35,188 bases of DNA from a virus, in the IMG/VR virus record IMGVR_UViG_3300042691_008953, positions 1 through 35,188 of that record. One strand, 5' to 3'. The notes below the pieces were generated by a model. That model saw only the letters and a list, made by a program, of their open reading frames with translations, was not told where the DNA came from and searched no databases. Position numbers and translations under genes: made by a program. Position 1 is the stretch's first letter; every line of letters begins with the position of its first letter. Below, piece after piece: positions 20,496-30,874 of the stretch.

Positions 20496-21635
20496 ATGAC
20501 TACTCCATACATGGCATTAACTTTGCCAACAGTAGGACCAGCAGGGACACTCGGACCAGAGTGGGCCGATGTTTTAAATGCAGCTTTCGATGAAATTGAT
20601 GCTCACGATCACACTACTGGAAAAGGAATAAAAATAACTCCTTCAGCTATAAATGTAAACGCATCTTTTAGTTTCCAGACCTATCCTATTACAAGTTTAG
20701 GATATGTAAAATTTGTCAACCAAGTAGCTACACAGTCAGATTACACAACTGTATATGCAAAAAATGGAGATCTTTACTGGAAAAATGCTAGTGGTGTAGA
20801 TGTACAAATTACAACTGGATCAACAATTAACGTAGCTGGTGTTGGCGGTATTGGTGGAGATTACACTGTTTCAAGTGCTCAGCTAAACTATACTATTGCA
20901 GGGACATCATTTTCATTTAAGCAAAGTGCAACAGTAACCGCGGATCTGTCTGGCGGATCTATATTTATTACTGAAAACGTAGTTAGTGGAAAATATGCAA
21001 AGATCGCTGTTCCCGCCGGTCTTGTTGCAAACTATAACTTGACGCTTCCAGCGGCTCTTCCAGTATCTAAGAAGATAGTAACAATGACTTCAAGTGGAGT
21101 TATTGAAGCAGATTACGATGTTGATAATGCAAGTATCGAAGTAAACGCTGGCACTGTAAGAGTAAGAGATTCTGGAATTACAACTGCAAAATTAAACAAT
21201 GGAGCAGTTACTCAAGCAAAAAGAGAAGCTTTGAACATTGTTTACTCTTCAACTATCACAAGCTCCGTGCTTGGAACTTCAAAAACTCTAGCTGGAAGCG
21301 TTAGCTTTACTTCTACTGGTAGACCTGTTTTTGTTTGTTTAAAGTCTGTTGGCAATCCAGCAGCTTTACAAGCGTCTTTTTCTGGTGCAGCACACACTTT
21401 AACTGGTGGAAGAGTTTACTTAGATAGAGATGTTACTCAGATCTATCACAACGTAGTTAGTTACCAACACGCAAGCACGAGTTCTGTTACTGCTGTTGAC
21501 GTTCCTCCATCTAGTATTTGTTTTATTGATAATCCTTCTGCTGGAACTTATCTTTATAAAATATCGTTATCTGGATTTTCTGGAAGCGACACGATGTATT
21601 TAGACGGTGTTCAACTTTGTGTTTATGAATTGTAA
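20496..21635 (+). CDS. Tail-fibre-like protein 2 (paralogue of the gene before)
   Basis: A 379-residue paralogue of the preceding protein. It shares the N-terminal GPAGTLGPEWADVLNAAFDE, HDHTTGKG, WKNASGV, INVAGVGGIGGDYT and KKIVTMTSSGV blocks, but lacks the central 130-residue fibre domain. In place of that domain it has RVRDSGITTAKLNNGAVTQA, a short linker repeat seen in phage fibres. The C-terminal sandwich (GRVYLDRDVTQIYHN, FIDNPSAGTYLYKISLSG, ending LCVYEL) is a divergent form of that in the first copy. It begins 53 bp after the first copy. A small hairpin (CTCGT-gaag-ACGAG) at 20457-20470 lies between the two genes. Confidence 0.8.
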   Translation: MTTPYMALTLPTVGPAGTLGPEWADVLNAAFDEIDAHDHTTGKGIKITPSAINVNASFSFQTYPITSLGYVKFVNQVATQSDYTTVYAKNGDLYWKNASGVDVQITTGSTINVAGVGGIGGDYTVSSAQLNYTIAGTSFSFKQSATVTADLSGGSIFITENVVSGKYAKIAVPAGLVANYNLTLPAALPVSKKIVTMTSSGVIEADYDVDNASIEVNAGTVRVRDSGITTAKLNNGAVTQAKREALNIVYSSTITSSVLGTSKTLAGSVSFTSTGRPVFVCLKSVGNPAALQASFSGAAHTLTGGRVYLDRDVTQIYHNVVSYQHASTSSVTAVDVPPSSICFIDNPSAGTYLYKISLSGFSGSDTMYLDGVQLCVYEL

Positions 21636-21644
21636 GGGGAAAAA

Positions 21645-24600
21645 ATGGCATTGCAAAAATCTTTAGTACCATTGATTCTTGGTACAAGTATCGACACAAA
21701 GACAGATTCTAAACTTGTTCAATCTAGCAAGCTGTTAGAACTAGAAAATGCTTATATTGATAAGTTTGGTTCTTTAAGAAAAAGAAATGGTAACGATCCT
21801 CTTGGAAATGCTCCAAGTGGCGGAAGGTCAATCACTACGTTTAAAGATGAGCTAGTTTTAATGACTAGCGAAAGAATCTACTCATACAATGATTCCACAG
21901 ACGTTTGGGTGGATAAGGGCTATCTCGCAGACGTTAGAACAGAAACTTCTCAAATTATCAGAAATACAAATAAGCAAAATGCTTCATCTTGCGCTTCTCT
22001 GAACAATATCACTGTTTACGCATGGGAAGATAATGACGGATCAACTACAACTGTTCATGCTGCTGTCTTTGATGCTCAAACAGGTCTTGCAATTATTTCA
22101 GATTATGCAGTTGAAACAATTTCTTCAACAAGACCTAAAATAATAGCTTGCGTTAGATATATTTATATTTTCTACACTCAGGGAACAAATATAAAATCAG
22201 TTAGAATTGATACAACGTCTTCAACTCCAGTTTTTGAATCTCCAGTTACTCTTACGTCAAGTGGAGCTACAGATCCTATATTTGATATTGTTCGATATGG
22301 AACAACTACAAATATGGTTATGGTTTATAAAAACTCAGCAAACAAAGTTAACATTGGATATGTAATTGAGTCAGGTAACTTTGGTGGTCCTTCTGATGGT
22401 GTTCCTTCAGCTATAACAGACGTTTTTACTCTTGGTGCTTACGTCATGCAGGATTGCATAACTCTTATTGTAGAAGCTGGTGGAACAATAAAAGTAGTTT
22501 TCTGTGGATCTTCAGTTAACGGTCTTCACGATATTTACTATGGAAGTTTAAATTTCGATTTTACAGGAATAGCAAAATTTGCAACTAATGAAGTTGCTGG
22601 ATTGGCAAAAAACAATGTTGCTATTTACGCAATAGATACAAACTCTTTTAGACTTTGGTATGAGTTTAGAGAGACTATAAAATATAAGGTTTACATTCAA
22701 TACATAGAGATTACTGGGCTTGCATCTTCTCCAACTCTTGGATCTGCAACTTTATGGGTAAGATCTGTTGGTATAGTTTCAAAACCATTTTCTGATTCTA
22801 GTGGTAACATTTATTTAATATGCGCATTTGAGACAACTTTGCAGCCTACATATTTTGTTATGAAATTTATTTCATCAACTAAGGCTTTGGTTGTAAATAC
22901 TATTTCAAAGAGCGAAGCTTATGGTCACAATAATAGATATGGAAATTTGTCAGAGCCGTTTGAAATAGAAACTGACAAGAGAATCTTTTCTTCAACAGTT
23001 CGTTATCAAATTCAAATTGTAGATTCTCAAGTTACTGCTGTTACTGGTATCCAGTCGAATAAAATTCTACTTGAAAACACAGACTCAATTGAATCACGAA
23101 CTCTTGGTAATAATTTGCACATTGCAAATGGACAAGTTCAAATTTATGACGGTCAATCTGCTGTTGAGCATGGTTTTAACTACTATCCAGAAAACTTAGA
23201 GCTTAGCGGAACAACTATTGGAAGTAGTAGCAATCCTATTGGGATTAGGAACTATATCGCAGTGTATGTTTGGATTGATGCTCAGGGGCAATTGCATCAA
23301 TCTACAACGTCAGTTCCTTATGAAGTAAACAATGCTTCAGCTTATGACTCTAATGATATAGATATTCCCACATTGCAGCTTACAGAGAAGAAACAAGATT
23401 CTGGAAGAACACCAGTATATATTGGTCTTTATAGAACAGTTCCAAATGGTACAGTTTTCTATTCTGTAACTCCAAGCGTTGTAGCTTTAGAAAATGATAC
23501 TTCTGTTTCATATGTTACCTATGTTGATTCAACACTTGATACAGATATTATTGATAATCCTATTCTTTACACAACTGGTAACATTTTAGATAACGATACT
23601 CCAAACGCATCTAACATTGTTGAAGTGTTTAATAACCGATTGATTTTGTCTGACCAGTCTGATGAAAATTTAATTCAGTATTCAAAACAATATGTAAAAG
23701 GAAACTCTGTAGAAATTTCAGACGGTCTTGAGTTCAGGATAGATCAGGGAATTGGGTCTGTTAAGGCTCTTGGCCGTCTTGATGAAAAGCTAATCCTTTT
23801 TAAAGCGAGTTCTATTTATGCTCAAGTTGGAAACGGTCCAACTCCTACTGGTGCTCAGAACGATTTTGTTACTCCTGTTTTGATAAGTTCTGATGTTGGA
23901 TGCAGCGATCCTCAAAGCGTTGTTGTGACTAAAAATGGTCTTATGTTCAAGTCAAACAAAGGATACTATCTTTTGAATCGAAGCTTGCAGACTGAGTATA
24001 TTGGTCAAGATGTTCACGAGTATAATGATCTAACTGTTACTGGTGCTCAGGTTGTACCAGACTTAGACCAAGTTAGAATCGTCCACTCTGACGGTGTTTG
24101 TTTAGTCTACAATTACCTTTATAATCAATGGTACACATTTACGAATCTTCAAGCTTTGGCTTGTACCGTTTGGAAAAACAAGTTCGTTGTTTTAAAAACA
24201 TCGAATGAGGTTTGGAAAGAGTCAGATGGATACTTAGATGCTGGTACTTATGTCCAGATGCGTCTTAAGACAGCTTGGATTCAGTTGGCACAACTTCAGG
24301 GTGCTCAGAGGATTTACTCCTGTAACGTGCTTGGCAAGTACCTATCAACTCATTCTATCGAGATCAAGCTACGTTATGATTTTGACGACTCTGTTCGTGA
24401 AACGCTTCACTTTGTGGCTGATACAGCTCTTGGATCTTCGTACTATGGAGAAGGATACTACGGAGAAGAAGCTTTCTACGGTGGTGCCGATGGCGTTGAG
24501 CAGTTCAGGATTCGTCCTTCAATTCAGAAGTGTCAGGCCATTCAATATGAGATGAGAGATTACGATTCCGAGATAACAGACGGTGGCAGTTTAGAGCTAA

Positions 24601-24680
24601 CTGGTTTAACATTACAAGTAGGAATCAAGCAGGGATTGTTCAAACTTAGGGACGGAAAAAACGCTACAACTAGCGCATAG
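21645..24680 (+). CDS. Tail nozzle / tubular protein B-like
   Basis: A 1011-residue, almost wholly beta protein. The start (LVPLILGTSIDTKTDSKLVQ, then LLELENAYIDKFGSLRKRNG) has the I-D-TK-D...L-x-x-x-EN...G-x-L-x-KR-x-G signature of podovirus nozzle (T7 gp12-like) and P22 gp10-like proteins. A long propeller-like body follows. Near the C-terminus IKLRYDFDDSVRETLHFVAD and YYGEGYYGEEAFYGGADGVE form an exposed Y/G-rich loop. It would form the tapered end of the tail below the adaptor. Size and position between fibres and ejection proteins support the call. The AAGGGGAAAAA ribosome site is typical of this module. Confidence 0.8.
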   Translation: MALQKSLVPLILGTSIDTKTDSKLVQSSKLLELENAYIDKFGSLRKRNGNDPLGNAPSGGRSITTFKDELVLMTSERIYSYNDSTDVWVDKGYLADVRTETSQIIRNTNKQNASSCASLNNITVYAWEDNDGSTTTVHAAVFDAQTGLAIISDYAVETISSTRPKIIACVRYIYIFYTQGTNIKSVRIDTTSSTPVFESPVTLTSSGATDPIFDIVRYGTTTNMVMVYKNSANKVNIGYVIESGNFGGPSDGVPSAITDVFTLGAYVMQDCITLIVEAGGTIKVVFCGSSVNGLHDIYYGSLNFDFTGIAKFATNEVAGLAKNNVAIYAIDTNSFRLWYEFRETIKYKVYIQYIEITGLASSPTLGSATLWVRSVGIVSKPFSDSSGNIYLICAFETTLQPTYFVMKFISSTKALVVNTISKSEAYGHNNRYGNLSEPFEIETDKRIFSSTVRYQIQIVDSQVTAVTGIQSNKILLENTDSIESRTLGNNLHIANGQVQIYDGQSAVEHGFNYYPENLELSGTTIGSSSNPIGIRNYIAVYVWIDAQGQLHQSTTSVPYEVNNASAYDSNDIDIPTLQLTEKKQDSGRTPVYIGLYRTVPNGTVFYSVTPSVVALENDTSVSYVTYVDSTLDTDIIDNPILYTTGNILDNDTPNASNIVEVFNNRLILSDQSDENLIQYSKQYVKGNSVEISDGLEFRIDQGIGSVKALGRLDEKLILFKASSIYAQVGNGPTPTGAQNDFVTPVLISSDVGCSDPQSVVVTKNGLMFKSNKGYYLLNRSLQTEYIGQDVHEYNDLTVTGAQVVPDLDQVRIVHSDGVCLVYNYLYNQWYTFTNLQALACTVWKNKFVVLKTSNEVWKESDGYLDAGTYVQMRLKTAWIQLAQLQGAQRIYSCNVLGKYLSTHSIEIKLRYDFDDSVRETLHFVADTALGSSYYGEGYYGEEAFYGGADGVEQFRIRPSIQKCQAIQYEMRDYDSEITDGGSLELTGLTLQVGIKQGLFKLRDGKNATTSA

Positions 24681-24689
24681 GGGAATAAA

Positions 24690-25397
24690 ATGGGAATGTT
24701 TGATTTTACACCAAAAAAACAAGTCGGTCCTTCGCCGATCCAAACAGGAATCGCAAGAGCAAGATCTTTTGAAGATGAGCTTAGAGATAAAAACTACGCT
24801 CCAGACTTGTCGCAATCTAATCAGACTCGCGCTAATCAGAATCAGTTAAGCCAACAGTATAACGATATGATTATGGGCCGTGGTCCAAGTGTAGCTGAAA
24901 GACAGCTTTTTGCTGGTCAAGAGGCTGCCATGAAGGGTGCCGCTGCACAGGCTGGGCTTGCCTCTGCTCGTGGTGGTGGTTATGGGCAGATTGCTCGTGG
25001 ATTAGCTTCCCAGAGCGCACAGGGCGCTATGGATGTGAATCAGCAAGCAAGTGTTCTAAGAGCGCAAGAACAACAACAGGCTATGGCTGGTCAGGCTGGG
25101 CTTCTTGGTCAAACTCGTGGACAAGACTTGCAGGGTGCTCAATTAACTATGCAGGGTCAGCAAGCTAAAGATCAGATCAGAGCACAACTCATGGGAATGG
25201 GATTGAGTGCCGCGGCTGCTGAACAACAAGCACAAATGCAAATGGAACAAATGCGACTCAACGGAGAAGGCGAGAAACGCGGTTTCTGGGGTGGTTTAGT
25301 AGGGAATCTTGCAGGTGCTGGAATGACTCTTCTCGGTGGTCCTGTCGCTGGAGCTGCTACTAAAATGGTTGTCGATAAAGTAACCCAGTCTAAATAA
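24690..25397 (+). CDS. Internal virion (ejection) protein, small
   Basis: A 235-residue protein very rich in Gln, Ala, Met and Gly. The central part (QQYNDMIMGRGPSVAERQLF, then repeated A/Q blocks such as EQQAQMQMEQMR) is helical. The C-terminus holds a glycine-zipper hydrophobic segment (about 201-225, GFWGGLVGNLAGAGMTLLGG). Such Q/A-rich small proteins next to nozzle and transglycosylase genes serve as ejection proteins that enter the host with the genome, like P22 gp7. It starts 9 bp after the nozzle stop with AGGGGAATAAA. Confidence 0.7.
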   Translation: MGMFDFTPKKQVGPSPIQTGIARARSFEDELRDKNYAPDLSQSNQTRANQNQLSQQYNDMIMGRGPSVAERQLFAGQEAAMKGAAAQAGLASARGGGYGQIARGLASQSAQGAMDVNQQASVLRAQEQQQAMAGQAGLLGQTRGQDLQGAQLTMQGQQAKDQIRAQLMGMGLSAAAAEQQAQMQMEQMRLNGEGEKRGFWGGLVGNLAGAGMTLLGGPVAGAATKMVVDKVTQSK

Positions 25398-25412
25398 TAA
25401 GGAATAAATAAG

Positions 25413-27800
25413 ATGGCAAAATTTATTGATGCAGATACAGTCGGTAATCCAGACAGCCAAGACTTTGATCCTAATGCTATCGAGAAGTTTAAAACTTTAG
25501 ATGACGATCTGAAGACTTTGGATGAGAGACAAAAAGAGCTTGAAAGCAAAGTAAGAAATGCTTCTAAAGCTGTTGAGATTGTTCAGAGCAAATACAAAGA
25601 CCAGCCTTTGCCTCTTGGCCTTCAAGAAGGTGGTTCGCTTCGTGGAACTATCTCAGATCCAAACTTTTATTACGATGACATAAATAAAAACAAATTAGAA
25701 TTAGAAGATATTGAAAGAAAAAAACAAGCTCTTCTGAATCCTCCTAAGCCTTCTGAAGTTTCTGCTGGTGCTCGTCCTGCTATTTTCGACAGAGCTGGGT
25801 CACTTGCTCTTAAGGGAATCACGCAAGCTCAAGAAGAGCAGAAGGTTGATGCTGAAAACGAGTACAAAGATCCTGAAATTGATTTTGAAATTCCAGAGCT
25901 AGAAACTCAAGAGAAAGAACAAGAATATCCTGATTCAATGAAACGTATTCTCGGAGGATACGAAAAGGAAGCTAAGGCTGCTAGTGATCTTGGTCAATTC
26001 CAAGCGCAGCAACTTGAAGGTTTTGGAAGAGAAGCAGAAAGAATTGCTGGAGAAAAACAAAAACTATATTCGGAAGCTGATAACGCTACAAAGAATTACA
26101 TTACTCAAAAGCAAGCTGACTTTGATGCTTATGCAAAGATGGCTCCTCAAGATTTTTGGGCTGACAAGTCTTCTGGTCAAAAAGTTACCGCTGCTCTGTT
26201 GCTTGGCATTGGTGCACTTGGTGGTGCAATGGCTAAAGGGCCTAACCAAGCTCAAGTACGTTTAGATAAGATTATCGAAGACGACATTGCCAGACAACAA
26301 AGGCAGCGAGAATTTGCTCGTGAAGGAATGAAGTTTAAAGATACTCTTTTTGATCTTAACTATAAGAGAATCGGCGATCAACAACTTGCTCTTGATGCTA
26401 CTCGTTTGGATGCTCAACAAAAAGTTTTGACTCAGATCGAGACAATGAAAGCAAAGCTTGCAGATCCTATTGCTAGAGCTAATCTTGATAAAGTTAGTGG
26501 TCAGCTCATGTTAAATTATGAGCAAGCAAAAGCTAAACACGCTGTTGAGATGAAAGAATACTTACTCGAACAGGCTTACAAGCAAGCAGATTTCAAGATG
26601 AAGCTTGCTGACCAGTCGAGAAAAGAATCTGAAGAGCTTCGCCAACAAGAAGAGCTTGAGATGAAAAGAGAAACTGCTGCTGGTGAGAAGAGAAAAAGAT
26701 TCGTACCAGAGTTTGAACAGTTTGCTTTGACTGCTGAAGACGCTACTTACTTAAAAGAAAATGGAGCTAACACCTATCAAGCTACCAAGAATTTAAATAG
26801 ATTGATGCAACTTTCTCAAATGACTGGAAGATCAGTTATTCCAGAGTTAAAGGCTGAAGCTGAAGTAATTAAAGCCTTCATTACTGGAGATGTGAAGCAG
26901 CAAATTGTTGGAACTGGTGCGATTTCCGATTCCGATTGGGCGCTTATCGACAGAGCTATTGCAGATCCATCTAAGTTTATGAGCTTAGATAGTTCTGTTA
27001 AAAAGCGATTACAGACAGCTATCGACATTGTTCAGTCAAAATTTAAAGCTAGAGCTAGAGGCGCTGGCATTGATATTGATCTTATTGATCGCAAAAAAGC
27101 TGCGGCAGAAGCTAGAATGAAGTCGGGAAGCGATACAAACAGACAGCCTCAGGGAGAATTAGATAGAGATCCTTCTTCTGAATTTCCTATGGATGTTACT
27201 CAGAATCCAGAAAGAGAAAGACAAGTTGAAATTGCTGCTGGTCAAATGAAGAGACTTGGATACCTTCAAGTAAAAGACAAAAAAGGTAAACTTGTAAAAG
27301 AATTTGCTGCTGATAAAGATTGGCTTCGCGATGCTTACGACTTTTCAAGACGGCAGAAAATGAACTTTGTTGATCTTCTTAAAGCTGTTGGAGCTGAATC
27401 AAGATTTAGAGCAGATGCAAAAAATCCATCATCCTCCGCAACTGGTCTTATACAGTTTACTGATGACACTGTTAAAAGCTTCGGAATTAAAGGTTTAACA
27501 AAAGCAAGTCAGGTAGCAAAGCTTAGCGGTAGGGATCAGTTGAAGTTGATGGAAATTTATTTTAACAAAGCCTTCAAAGAACAAAGAAAAAAGAATCCTA
27601 ACTTCAGGCCTACTTTCCATGACATTTACACTGCTATTGCTGGACCAGCAAACGTAGGAAAGTCAAAGAAGAAAGTCGTGTTTAAAAAAGGCGATGAGGG
27701 TTACGACAAGAATGAGAATTGGGATGTAAATAAGGATGATAAGATAACTATCGGTGAGAAGTCTGAATGGGCAAGAAAACAAGCTGGCTTTGATTTCTAA
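25413..27800 (+). CDS. Internal virion protein with lytic transglycosylase domain
   Basis: A 795-residue ejection protein. Residues 1-250 are charged and helical. A glycine-zipper membrane segment lies at about 257-277 (VTAALLLGIGALGGAMAKG). Further coiled coils follow to about 470. The C-terminus has an SLT-like transglycosylase fold with the catalytic glutamate in GAESRF (E662) and ATGLIQF (676-682), and AIAGPAN near 740. This would cut the glycan backbone of peptidoglycan during genome entry. At 771-782 D-V-N-K-D-D-K-I-T-I-G-E has the ligand spacing of an EF-hand calcium loop, an unusual addition at the end of a phage transglycosylase. Confidence 0.82.
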   Translation: MAKFIDADTVGNPDSQDFDPNAIEKFKTLDDDLKTLDERQKELESKVRNASKAVEIVQSKYKDQPLPLGLQEGGSLRGTISDPNFYYDDINKNKLELEDIERKKQALLNPPKPSEVSAGARPAIFDRAGSLALKGITQAQEEQKVDAENEYKDPEIDFEIPELETQEKEQEYPDSMKRILGGYEKEAKAASDLGQFQAQQLEGFGREAERIAGEKQKLYSEADNATKNYITQKQADFDAYAKMAPQDFWADKSSGQKVTAALLLGIGALGGAMAKGPNQAQVRLDKIIEDDIARQQRQREFAREGMKFKDTLFDLNYKRIGDQQLALDATRLDAQQKVLTQIETMKAKLADPIARANLDKVSGQLMLNYEQAKAKHAVEMKEYLLEQAYKQADFKMKLADQSRKESEELRQQEELEMKRETAAGEKRKRFVPEFEQFALTAEDATYLKENGANTYQATKNLNRLMQLSQMTGRSVIPELKAEAEVIKAFITGDVKQQIVGTGAISDSDWALIDRAIADPSKFMSLDSSVKKRLQTAIDIVQSKFKARARGAGIDIDLIDRKKAAAEARMKSGSDTNRQPQGELDRDPSSEFPMDVTQNPERERQVEIAAGQMKRLGYLQVKDKKGKLVKEFAADKDWLRDAYDFSRRQKMNFVDLLKAVGAESRFRADAKNPSSSATGLIQFTDDTVKSFGIKGLTKASQVAKLSGRDQLKLMEIYFNKAFKEQRKKNPNFRPTFHDIYTAIAGPANVGKSKKKVVFKKGDEGYDKNENWDVNKDDKITIGEKSEWARKQAGFDF

Positions 27801-27809
27801 GGGGAAAAA

Positions 27810-30800
27810 ATGAAGTACAATCCTATCACTGGTAAGTTAGAAGAAACAGAGTCATTAGAGCCACAATCGTATACTCATTCTTCTGTACTGTTTCCAGAAA
27901 ATGCTTATTCTCAAGAAAAAGTTACAGTATCAAATGATCTTACTGGTGAGACTTTAGAAATTACTCCAGACAAGATTCCAGACGCTATAGCTGCTGGATA
28001 CAAGTACAAAAGTCCAGAAGAAGTAGTTGAATCTGAGCTTGAAGATAAGTATGGAAACAGGCCTTATGCTGCGACTGCTGTTGGTGCTTTAAGTGGTGCA
28101 ACTCTTGGCATCTCGGATCTTGTAGCTTCTCAAGTTGGATATGATGAGTTGTTTAGAGAGCTAAAGAAAAGAAATGCCGCTGCTAATATATTCGGAGAAA
28201 TTGGTAGTGCTGTAGCTCCTATTATTTATTCTGCTGGAACAAGTTTGCTCGCAAGCGGTGGTAAAGCTGCTCTTAAAGGTGCTGGAAAGATCGCAGCTAA
28301 AGAGGGTGTTGAAGGCGCAGAGAGCATGGCATTTCAGGGCTTTGATGAAGCTGTAGGCGGCATTAAAGGTGTATTTACTGAAGGTGCAGAGCAAGCAGCT
28401 AAAGAAGGTTTCAAAGAAGCTGCTGAACAAACTGGTTTTGGTTTTATCAAAGAAATTATTCCAGAAAAAAGTATTGCTCAGAAAATATCTGAGTCTGCTG
28501 TAAAAGCTACTGGTTATCTTCCAAACGTAGCCGCTGATAGATTATCCACCAAAATAGCCGATAAGATGTTTAAGGCTGGTCTTGGCAACACTGTTGCTAA
28601 AGGAATCATAGAAGGCGGTGCTGTTGGAGCTGGTCAAAGCCTTAGCGATCTATCTTTGACTGAAGCTGAGATTACTCCAGACGTAATAGCAGAAAGCTTG
28701 ATTTCAAATGTTGGCATGGGCGCTCTTCTTGGTGGTGGTATCAGTGCAGGATTTTATGGGTTAGGAAAGTCTGGTGGAGCATTAAAAAGAGCCGTTATTG
28801 GCACTGGTAAAGGCGAGAAAAATGCTTTCGGTCAGGCTGTAGATAACGCATTTGGAGACACGACTACTCAAAAAGCAAATGCTGATGAGCTAAGGAAAAT
28901 ACTAAGTGATTATGGTGTTCCTCCTGAAAAGCAAAGTTCTTTTATTATGCTTGCAGACGAAAAAGCTGGAGCTGGATTAGTTGAGCTTGCAAAGGCTAAA
29001 AGTATTGGTGGGCATTTAGAATACAAAAGGCAACAAGCTGTATTCGACGCTTTAGACGAACAGGGAAAAAAAGTTTTCGATGGATTGGAAAACGTAAGTC
29101 CACTTGAAGCTGCTGAAGTTATAAAAAGAACAATCTTTCAAGATATAAATTCCACTCTGCAACAGGCAAGTGACTTATACGATATTGCTGGAGCGCAAGT
29201 TAAAGGCGTTAAAATTAAGCCAAGAATGGCAGAAGAGTTTATAGATTTAATAAAAACTAATCCTATTTTTAGAGGTCTTAAAAAACAGGAAAGAATAGAT
29301 TTAAAAGAAGCTATTTTAAGACTAGAAAACGTCGAGCAGTTAAATACATTTATTTCTTTAAATAAAGATGAAGCTTCTGCTCTATGGAGAGCTGGGCAGC
29401 ATAAGAAGTCTGCATTTTTATATCAAGTTATTGAAGGTGCTGAAGACGTAAGGCACAAAGCAATTTTAAGATCTGCTAGAAAAGTAGCTAAGAACGAAGC
29501 TGAAGCTTTAAGAATAACTAAGCAGATTTCTGAAAATAAAGCTAAGGCTGATAAAATCTACGCTGAATTGCATGAAAGATACAGCGATATTTTTGGCGAG
29601 TCTGGTACTGGAATGTACCGCGGAAGAGTTAAAATTTTATCAATAGCAGACAAGATCGAAGCTATGGATGAAAATATGTTAGTTGATAAGTTTCTTAACT
29701 TAAAGCGTGGTGGGCTTGCTGCTTTAAATGCTGATAAAGTTTTTAAAGAGCCAGTACAAGCTTTAAGAAAAGCTTATTTAACGATGTTAAAAGACGAAGT
29801 AATAGTTGATGGAAGAGTTGATCTTAATAAGCTTTTAAACTTAGTTAAAACTAAGGGCCTTAGAGGTAAAAAACTAACTCCTGAAAATGCAGAGATTCTT
29901 CTTGGTAAGACCACAATGGTTATTCTGAATAATTTGCAAAAAATAAAAGACGCATATCCAAAACGATTCGTAAACTTTTCAAACTCTGGATCTGCTTGGT
30001 GGAACGCTTTCGGATCTAATGTTCTTAAACAGATTTCAGATTTAGCCTCTTATCACAGATACTATCCAAACAGTGGGCTTATTGCTAAAACATTACAAGC
30101 TACTGATGATGCTTTAGGAGTTAAGGTTTCGAGTGCTGTAAACTCACTTACTAGAAGTGCAATTGACCAGACTGCTCCAACTGTTTACCGCGGAGCGATT
30201 GTAATTGCTAATAGTATGACTGATAAGGATTACGAGAAAAGACTCAAAAGAGTGGCTTCTTTAGTAGAAAATCCAGACAAATTGGAAGAAAACATAGAAA
30301 AACTTACAAAAGGCTTTTCTGATGATGAAGATGTTTCTACTCAGATGCAGTCTAAAGTTATGATCGCCGCGGCGCTGTTATCTGAGAAGCTTCCAAAAAG
30401 CAGATACCAAGAGCCTTTTGGACCACAGAATGTTTACCGTCCAAGCGATCAAGAGCTTTCCAAGTTCAACAGGTATCTAAGAGCTATTGAAAATCCAATG
30501 TCAATTTTAGATGACATGAAGGCTGGTATTTTGACTCCTGAAAGCGTTGAGGCTGTTAGCGTAGTTTACCCACAGATTTACGCAATGATGGTAAACAAAG
30601 CTCATGATAAGCTTGCTACGCTTAAAAAGCCGCTAACCATGCAAGCTAAGATTCAGATTTCTACTTTGATGGGCCAGCCTGTTGCTTCGAGTATGAATCC
30701 TGATTATATGAAGATGCTTCAATCGAACACACAGCAGCAACAAAAACAGGGACAGCCAAGAAAAGTAGATTTTGACGTTTCTGGTCGATCTGCTTCTGGT

Positions 30801-30824
30801 GTTAGTCAGGTTTTGAGTAGATAA
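27810..30824 (+). CDS. Large internal virion (ejection) protein
   Basis: A 1004-residue protein following the transglycosylase gene, with AAGGGGAAAAA as its ribosome site. Several Gly/Ala-rich hydrophobic segments (about 86-110, 126-150, 255-275 and 296-320) could insert into membranes. The rest is long charged helices. YKYKSPEEVVESELEDKYGN lies near the N-terminus and a Q-rich tail at the end. It matches the role of T7 gp16-like or P22 gp16/gp20-like proteins that form a channel for DNA entry. No transglycosylase motif was seen in it, consistent with its neighbour carrying that activity. Confidence 0.72.
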   Translation: MKYNPITGKLEETESLEPQSYTHSSVLFPENAYSQEKVTVSNDLTGETLEITPDKIPDAIAAGYKYKSPEEVVESELEDKYGNRPYAATAVGALSGATLGISDLVASQVGYDELFRELKKRNAAANIFGEIGSAVAPIIYSAGTSLLASGGKAALKGAGKIAAKEGVEGAESMAFQGFDEAVGGIKGVFTEGAEQAAKEGFKEAAEQTGFGFIKEIIPEKSIAQKISESAVKATGYLPNVAADRLSTKIADKMFKAGLGNTVAKGIIEGGAVGAGQSLSDLSLTEAEITPDVIAESLISNVGMGALLGGGISAGFYGLGKSGGALKRAVIGTGKGEKNAFGQAVDNAFGDTTTQKANADELRKILSDYGVPPEKQSSFIMLADEKAGAGLVELAKAKSIGGHLEYKRQQAVFDALDEQGKKVFDGLENVSPLEAAEVIKRTIFQDINSTLQQASDLYDIAGAQVKGVKIKPRMAEEFIDLIKTNPIFRGLKKQERIDLKEAILRLENVEQLNTFISLNKDEASALWRAGQHKKSAFLYQVIEGAEDVRHKAILRSARKVAKNEAEALRITKQISENKAKADKIYAELHERYSDIFGESGTGMYRGRVKILSIADKIEAMDENMLVDKFLNLKRGGLAALNADKVFKEPVQALRKAYLTMLKDEVIVDGRVDLNKLLNLVKTKGLRGKKLTPENAEILLGKTTMVILNNLQKIKDAYPKRFVNFSNSGSAWWNAFGSNVLKQISDLASYHRYYPNSGLIAKTLQATDDALGVKVSSAVNSLTRSAIDQTAPTVYRGAIVIANSMTDKDYEKRLKRVASLVENPDKLEENIEKLTKGFSDDEDVSTQMQSKVMIAAALLSEKLPKSRYQEPFGPQNVYRPSDQELSKFNRYLRAIENPMSILDDMKAGILTPESVEAVSVVYPQIYAMMVNKAHDKLATLKKPLTMQAKIQISTLMGQPVASSMNPDYMKMLQSNTQQQQKQGQPRKVDFDVSGRSASGVSQVLSR

Positions 30825-30874
30825 TTAAGTAAACTATAGGCCACAAGCCTTTAACCGCACAACGGAGGTGCACA

